Shown here: piece by piece, positions 60,236-64,000 of the stretch | Layout of the letters: the number at the start of each line of letters is the position of its first letter | How positions within the stretch are numbered: position 1 is the stretch's first letter | Assembly (NCBI GenBank): GCA_003153355.1 | Contig: PLYH01000002.1 | Span: 4,682 to 68,681, forward strand | DNA length: 64,000 bases | Direction: 5' to 3' | From: Candidatus Peregrinibacteria bacterium | GTDB lineage: Bacteria > Patescibacteriota > Gracilibacteria > UBA1369 | Made by a program: the position numbers and the translations under genes | The notes under the pieces: generated by a model | What the model was told of the DNA's origin: nothing | The model's database searches: none | Seen by the model: only the letters and a program-made list of their open reading frames with translations

Positions 60236-61255
60236 TTACATGGAGCACGGCAGAATAATGTTTACCGTTGTACCTTTCCCAAGTTCGCTCAGGAGAGAAA
60301 TTGTTCCTCCGTGGTCCTTGATGATTTCCCGGGCGATCGTCAGTCCCAATCCGGAACGTGCAACAAACTCATTTCTGGAATCTGATGTCTTGAAAAAACG
60401 GTCAAAAACAAAGGGCAAGTCGGCTTCGCTGATGCCGATGCCGCTATCGGCAATCGCAAGATGCATCTGGTCTTTTTCCTTGAAGACCGTGACGGAAATT
60501 TTGCCGTAATCGCGCGTATAATGAAGCGCATTCTGCAAAATATTGTACAAAGCGCGTTCCAAATCCGACGGAACACCCGAAATATTTCCCGTGTCCTTTT
60601 TGTGGATCGTTAAGCTGATATGCTTTGCACGGGCTTGTGCCTGAAATTTCTTGACGATTTTCTCAACAAAAACGCTGAACTCAAATTCCTGACTGGCTTG
60701 AGACGTTTTTTTACCTTCGAGCCTGGAAAGCAGAAGAAGGTTTTCAACAATGTCCGACATGTGTTTCACTTCCTCCAGATTGCTTTCGAGCGTTTTCCTA
60801 TATTGTTCCGGAGTTTTATTTTTTTCGTTCAATGTGACCTCAATGTCCGTCCGCATGATCGCAAGCGGAGTCCTTAAATCATGCGATGCGTCAGCGCTGA
60901 ACTGTTTCTGGGCGTCAAGCGCCTGCGCAATGGGCTTGAGCGTTTTTCCGGCAAGAATATAACTCAAGGAACTGATCAAAAGAAGAATGAAACCGTCCAA
61001 AGCGGCAATGGTGATTTTCAGCCGGTCAACGGTTTTTTCAATCGTTTCAATCTGAACATTTCTGTCGCTGACGTTTTCTTCGATGGAATCTTTGATATTT
61101 TTTTCAAGCGTTACATAGAGCATCGCGCTGAAGGTTCCGACAACAACGACCATCACGAAAATATAGTAAAGCGTGAGACGGATCCGCGCATCCTGAAAAA
61201 CATTAGTTTTTAAGCCGGTAACCGACTCCGTGGACTGTTTCAATAAATGCTTCAT
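60236..61255 (-). CDS. Sensor histidine kinase
   Basis: A 339-residue membrane kinase. Two membrane helices (~28-48 and ~82-102) enclose a short ~35-residue outside loop, so it lacks a large sensor domain. The phosphoacceptor is His in ASHDLRTPL; N box LYNILQNALHY, G1 ADSGIGI, and G2 GLGLTIA form the ATPase domain. It overlaps the response-regulator gene by 53 bp, which is long but no better start is visible. It phosphorylates the cognate OmpR-type regulator; with so small a sensor loop it may sense through membrane or a partner protein. Confidence 0.92.
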   Translation of the reverse strand: MKHLLKQSTESVTGLKTNVFQDARIRLTLYYIFVMVVVVGTFSAMLYVTLEKNIKDSIEENVSDRNVQIETIEKTVDRLKITIAALDGFILLLISSLSYILAGKTLKPIAQALDAQKQFSADASHDLRTPLAIMRTDIEVTLNEKNKTPEQYRKTLESNLEEVKHMSDIVENLLLLSRLEGKKTSQASQEFEFSVFVEKIVKKFQAQARAKHISLTIHKKDTGNISGVPSDLERALYNILQNALHYTRDYGKISVTVFKEKDQMHLAIADSGIGISEADLPFVFDRFFKTSDSRNEFVARSGLGLTIAREIIKDHGGTISLLSELGKGTTVNIILPCSM

Positions 61256-61877
61256 GCTTATGGGTTTCTAATTTCTTGCGAAGGTTCTTAAGATGTACAT
61301 CTACCACATTGCTGAGGGAATCAAAAGAAAAATCCCAGACATGACTCAAAATTTGATCGCGGGTAAGCACCTGATTGGGATTCCTCATGAAATATTCAAG
61401 AATCGAAAACTCCTTGAGGGTAAGGAGTATTTCCTTTTTTCCCTGGAACACTTTCCGCGTCACGGTATTCAGGGTAAGATCTTTTATTTTAAGTTCGCGC
61501 GTCAATGAACTCTGCGGTCTTCGAAGCAGCGCGCGCACGCGGGCCAGAAGCTCTTCAAACGAAAAAGGCTTGATCAGATAATCGTCCGCTCCCGCATCCA
61601 AACCCTGAATGCGATCCTCAACGGTATCTTTCGCCGTGAGCATCAGGATGGGAACGAATATGTTTTTCGCTCTGAGCGCTTTGCAAACGGTCATCCCGTC
61701 CATTTTCGGCAGCATCACATCAAGAATTACCAGATCATACTCGTCATGATGATGCTCCAGACGATTCAAAGCGGCCTCTCCGTCAAAAACGGTATCAGCG
61801 GCATAGCCATTTTGCCCCAGCCCCCGTTGAAGCGAGAGCGCCAGTTTTTTCTGATCTTCAACGATGATGATTCTCAT
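61203..61877 (-). CDS. OmpR/PhoB-family response regulator
   Basis: A 224-residue regulator. The receiver domain (~1-118) has the acidic pair in IVEDQKK, phosphoacceptor Asp in VILDVMLPKMDG, Thr in LTAKD and Lys in IKPFSF. The C-terminal winged helix (~128-224) ends with TVHGVGYRLKN. Such proteins bind as tandem dimers to direct repeats with 10-11 bp period, which are found upstream of its own gene and of the COG4705 gene. The -10 TATAGT lies 6 nt before the ATG, so its own mRNA is likely leaderless. Confidence 0.94.
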   Translation of the reverse strand: MRIIIVEDQKKLALSLQRGLGQNGYAADTVFDGEAALNRLEHHHDEYDLVILDVMLPKMDGMTVCKALRAKNIFVPILMLTAKDTVEDRIQGLDAGADDYLIKPFSFEELLARVRALLRRPQSSLTRELKIKDLTLNTVTRKVFQGKKEILLTLKEFSILEYFMRNPNQVLTRDQILSHVWDFSFDSLSNVVDVHLKNLRKKLETHKHEAFIETVHGVGYRLKN

Positions 61878-61883
61878 AATATG

Positions 61884-61917
61884 ACTATAGAGGAAATATT
61901 ATGAAGTTTTTATGAAG
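61884..61917 (-). promoter_or_regulatory. Direct-repeat response-regulator box and -10 of its own gene
   Basis: Minus strand: CTTCATAA (61910-61917), AAA, CTTCATAA (61899-61906), 9 bp, TATAGT (61884-61889), 6 bp, ATG 61877. The perfect repeats cover the -35 region and run to the last bases of the PAP2 gene. A third TTATGAA copy lies at 61928. Confidence 0.7.
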
Positions 61918-62366
61918 AAATAACGTTTTATGAACTTGAACGTCAGCCACGTAAAAAATGCGGCAATGACCATGCTTCCAAGCACATCCTGAACGGAATG
62001 GACGCCGACATACACTCTGAAGGCCGCCACAAAAAAAGTAATGATCCATAAAAACGCGCCCCACCTGCGGTCATGGCAAAAAACAATCGCCGCAATCGCG
62101 GCTGAAAAAAGCGTATGGTCAGACGGAAAACCGTTATCGGTCGCCGAAGGAATGATCGGAATGAAACGGTTCGTTATGAACGGCCTTGGATCATAATAAA
62201 AATATCCCGCAATTTTCCCCATAAGGTAGACGAGTGGCAGCGCAATGAGGGCCAAGAGCAAAACCTGTTTCCGTTTGCCAGGTTTTTGTTTCAAGAGATA
62301 GATGAAAGCAAAAACCGGTATAAAAAGAAAAAGGTACTGCGCTCCAAAAATAAAAATTGCGTTCAT
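61899..62366 (-). CDS. PAP2-family membrane phosphatase (BcrC-like)
   Basis: A 155-residue protein with about five membrane helices. The three phosphatase motifs are present: KIAGYFYYDPRP, GFPSDHT and FRVYVGVHSVQDV (this last has Phe-Arg where Ser-Arg is common, but keeps Arg, His and Asp). Such small PAP2 proteins often act on undecaprenyl diphosphate or other prenyl or phosphatidyl phosphates outside the membrane. It is the gene upstream of the two-component system, whose binding site overlaps its 3' end. Confidence 0.87.
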   Translation of the reverse strand: MNAIFIFGAQYLFLFIPVFAFIYLLKQKPGKRKQVLLLALIALPLVYLMGKIAGYFYYDPRPFITNRFIPIIPSATDNGFPSDHTLFSAAIAAIVFCHDRRWGAFLWIITFFVAAFRVYVGVHSVQDVLGSMVIAAFFTWLTFKFIKRYFFIKTS

Positions 62367-62464
62367 TTTGAATTCTTACTAACTCTATGACCCCCAGACA
62401 TATTACCTTCAAGAGAAATATTTGAGAAAGAATTAAAGAAAGATTTGTAAACAAAATATTCCAA

Positions 62465-62540
62465 TGGTCGGAGTAGTGGGATTTGAACCCACGACCTCAC
62501 CCACCCCATGGGTGCGCGCTACCAACTGCGCTATACTCCG
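62465..62540 (-). tRNA. tRNA-Pro (anticodon GGG)
   Basis: A complete 76-nt cloverleaf on the minus strand: acceptor CGGAGTA pairs with TACTCCG, D-stem GCGC/GCGC, anticodon stem CACCC/GGGTG with loop ATGGGGT (anticodon GGG), T-loop TTCAAAT, discriminator A and encoded CCA (62465-62467). It reads CCC and CCU. It lies 19 nt downstream of the metallophosphoesterase gene on the same strand. Confidence 0.93.
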
Positions 62541-62559
62541 GCGGCATTTGCCTGAACCG

Positions 62560-63606
62560 CTAAATAGAAAACTCTTTCAGCTCGGCTTCCGCCAGTTTAT
62601 CACCGGCAACCGTAATTTCAACATAAGTCTTGGGTTTTTTCTGCCGGTCCGGAGTCAAAATATTGCGCTCCGTGCGCCAGCAGTCCACGAAAATATACCG
62701 CACGCCTTTTTGGCGCACGTCTTTTTTCACGTGAGCGTGCGAAAGCACAAACAGCTGTTTTTTACCGAACTTGCCGTCCAGTTCCTCGATATCCAAAAAT
62801 CTGTCGTCATGCACGCCGTCAAAGCCGTGCTTCAATAAATGCTTCACCATACGCAGATACGGGACGCGGTACATTGGATCATGAAAATGCAGCAAAGGAT
62901 CAACGAACAAAATCTTCACGCCGTTTTTGCGCATGATACGGGCCGCCTCCTTCCGGTAATCCGGATACTGTTTGAACACTTCCTGTTGCGGATACAACAC
63001 TTCCTGCTGAGCAAATTTCGCCTTAAACCCCATGAGATATTGCGAAGCCAGATGCGCAGCGAACGGCAGATTCAAAATCTTTCTTCCTTTATATTCAATG
63101 ATCGGTTTTTCATGATTGAAGCCAAAAAAAGGATCGATCAAATTCCCGTGCTGTACGTTAAAATGTTCTTCTTCAAATGCGTGCGTGAAAATAATTTTTT
63201 CGGGATGGCTTCCGAGAACTTTACACAATTTTTCCTGAATTTTAGGCCAGACTACGTCCGCGTCGTGATTACCGATCACAAAAACCAGTTTGGTATTCTT
63301 CAACCCCACAAACCGCTTCAAAGCTTCAAAAACCGCAGGGTGCGCTTCAAGAATACAGTCGAGTTTCCACAAAGAAATCTCTTCGGTGATGTATCGCGGA
63401 TACTCTCCCTGATAATCCATCTTCAAAAAATCAAAAACATCGCCGTTCAAAACAAGCGTCACTTCTTCATCGCTGCCACTCTCATCCACCCGCACATCAC
63501 CGACGTGTCCAATAAAACGCACGAGCGCATCATCATCATGGAAATCATCCATAATATCGCCCTTGCCCATTTCAATATCGCCGATCACGAAAAAACGTCT
63601 GTTCAT
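62560..63606 (-). CDS. Calcineurin-like metallophosphoesterase
   Basis: A 348-residue phosphoesterase with the five family motifs in order: GDIEMG (a GD variant lacking the usual His), LNGDVFDF, IGNHD, HGN and SHAH, supplying most ligands for two metal ions. The core arrangement resembles UDP-2,3-diacylglucosamine or general phosphoesterases, but it is longer, with an insertion around 190-260. Substrate unknown. The possible -10 TAATAT ends 6 nt before the ATG. Confidence 0.85.
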   Translation of the reverse strand: MNRRFFVIGDIEMGKGDIMDDFHDDDALVRFIGHVGDVRVDESGSDEEVTLVLNGDVFDFLKMDYQGEYPRYITEEISLWKLDCILEAHPAVFEALKRFVGLKNTKLVFVIGNHDADVVWPKIQEKLCKVLGSHPEKIIFTHAFEEEHFNVQHGNLIDPFFGFNHEKPIIEYKGRKILNLPFAAHLASQYLMGFKAKFAQQEVLYPQQEVFKQYPDYRKEAARIMRKNGVKILFVDPLLHFHDPMYRVPYLRMVKHLLKHGFDGVHDDRFLDIEELDGKFGKKQLFVLSHAHVKKDVRQKGVRYIFVDCWRTERNILTPDRQKKPKTYVEITVAGDKLAEAELKEFSI

Positions 63607-63612
63607 AGACTT

Positions 63613-63641
63613 ATATTAAAGCGGCTGAGTCCTTGGCACAA
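63613..63641 (-). promoter_or_regulatory. Promoter with leaderless spacing for the metallophosphoesterase gene
   Basis: Minus strand TTGTGC (63636-63641), 17-bp spacer, TAATAT (63613-63618), 6 nt, ATG 63606. The -10 matches only 4 of 6 consensus bases and overlaps the stop of the upstream gene. Confidence 0.4.
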
Positions 63642-64000
63642 CAATTACCGCGTTCTGGACATTGTTCATTTCCGGTAAATACTCACCGCCAACGACCAGC
63701 CCGGTGGAAGGTCCGCCGTCCAGATTAATCACTGAATGCAATCCAAGCGGCGCAAACAGAGGATTGGTTTTAAGGACGTGCGCAAACTGGTAAAGAGACA
63801 ACGCGTTATCGGAATTCACAAGCGTCTGATGCAGAACAACCAGAATCACGTTGCTGTTTTGATCAATGCCCAGAGCCGTTCGCCCCGCGCCTTTTTCCGT
63901 ATCTTTCTGCATAAGATTATTGCCCGCAGGATCAATCAGCGCCGGACCGTTCTGGATCATAAAAGCTGTTGGATCTTTAGGAGCATCCTTAAGCTGGAAA
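63616..64000 (-). CDS. Phosphodiester-glycosidase-family protein, 3' part (cut by window edge)
   Basis: The frame is open to the window edge, so the N-terminus is missing; about 127 residues are visible. AFMIQNGPALID, RTALGIDQNSNVI and VINLDGGPSTGLVV match the C-terminal half of the NAGPA/DUF2233 phosphodiester glycosidase domain, which cleaves sugar phosphodiesters in some members and occurs in exported wall-associated proteins. The end VIVVPRTQPL is near the natural C-terminus. It lies 9 nt upstream of the metallophosphoesterase gene. Confidence 0.82.
   Translation of the reverse strand, partial: FQLKDAPKDPTAFMIQNGPALIDPAGNNLMQKDTEKGAGRTALGIDQNSNVILVVLHQTLVNSDNALSLYQFAHVLKTNPLFAPLGLHSVINLDGGPSTGLVVGGEYLPEMNNVQNAVIVVPRTQPL

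Noticed and set aside
62839-63678. A 279-codon plus-strand open frame
   Set aside because: Antisense to the metallophosphoesterase gene with all its motifs intact; no recognisable protein features of its own.
1-64000. Recoding of TGA as glycine
   Set aside because: TGA acts as a natural stop at 44671-44673, and core genes contain no in-frame TGA.
1-64000. CRISPR array, insertion sequence or prophage
   Set aside because: No regularly spaced direct repeats, transposase or phage structural genes were seen. The short repeats found are within proteins or promoters.

Overview
This window looks like a chromosome segment from a small-genome bacterium of the Candidate Phyla Radiation (Patescibacteria), perhaps near Peregrinibacteria. 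The grounds are indirect: many short unfamiliar genes, surface proteins with repeated WSDNxGWISF-type motifs, SLH and PATR repeat proteins, a DUF5679 miniprotein, and dense core genes with almost no recognisable Shine-Dalgarno sites. TGA is used as a stop (end of the gene at 41365), so the Gracilibacteria/Absconditabacteria recoding of TGA to glycine does not apply. I see no rRNA, transposase, integrase or CRISPR array. The tRNAs are the 3' end of a tRNA-Ser at the left edge and one complete tRNA-Pro(GGG).

Layout. 1-2400: tRNA-Ser end, small membrane-anchored protein, SRPBCC protein, SDR, Maf. 2403-5547: asnS-smpB-nadE-nadM operon (translation, ribosome rescue, the last two NAD steps). 5592-7108: two hypotheticals. 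7142-10330: phosphomannomutase/phosphoglucomutase and a membrane glycosyltransferase. 10399-13874: large secreted surface protein and a small Cys-rich secreted protein. 13910-17137: topA and HU, divergent around a perfect 30-bp palindrome, then a DUF5679 miniprotein. 17163-20906: giant PATR-repeat/SLH surface protein. 21077-24548: pheST. 24892-29733: guanylate-kinase-like, nucleotidyltransferase-like, metallo-beta-lactamase-fold, NIF3-like and helical-repeat proteins. 29850-37752: class A PBP, acyltransferase, MFS transporter behind an attenuator-like leader, flippase and UppP. 37846-41319: ZnuA-ZnuC with two tandem permeases. 41365-45032: fatty-acyl-AMP ligase/ACP/thioester-reductase megaprotein plus AcpS. 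45029-50434: redox and envelope cluster (TrxR-like flavoprotein; RnfD-like, Rieske, cupredoxin, MscL, M23 and OYE proteins). 50446-53503: small genes, a GIY-YIG protein, a hendecad-repeat protein and a thermonuclease. 53575-59187: MarR, a heterodimeric ABC exporter and a divergent C39-like protease. 59317-62366: two-component system, COG4705 membrane protein and PAP2 phosphatase. 62465-64000: tRNA-Pro, metallophosphoesterase and a truncated phosphodiester-glycosidase-family gene.

Themes. Much of the window concerns the cell envelope: PBP, UppP and PAP2 (lipid-carrier recycling), flippase, glycosyltransferase, acyltransferase, M23 peptidase and large surface proteins. The least expected items are: (1) the stand-alone FAAL-ACP-reductase with its own AcpS, which could turn a fatty acid into an aldehyde or alcohol; (2) paired 11-bp-spaced direct repeats just upstream of the -10 boxes of both the response-regulator gene and the COG4705 gene, which look like the regulator's binding sites; (3) seven minus-strand genes whose -10 box lies exactly 6-7 nt before the start codon, implying leaderless mRNAs; (4) an ABC exporter/C39-like protease/MarR locus whose divergent promoters share one palindrome carrying both -35 boxes; and (5) an orphan small ORF plus terminator ahead of the MFS gene, an attenuation layout. 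Promoters elsewhere are ordinary sigma-70 type, often with an extended -10. Several long open frames begin inside such promoters, so I moved those starts to downstream ATGs.
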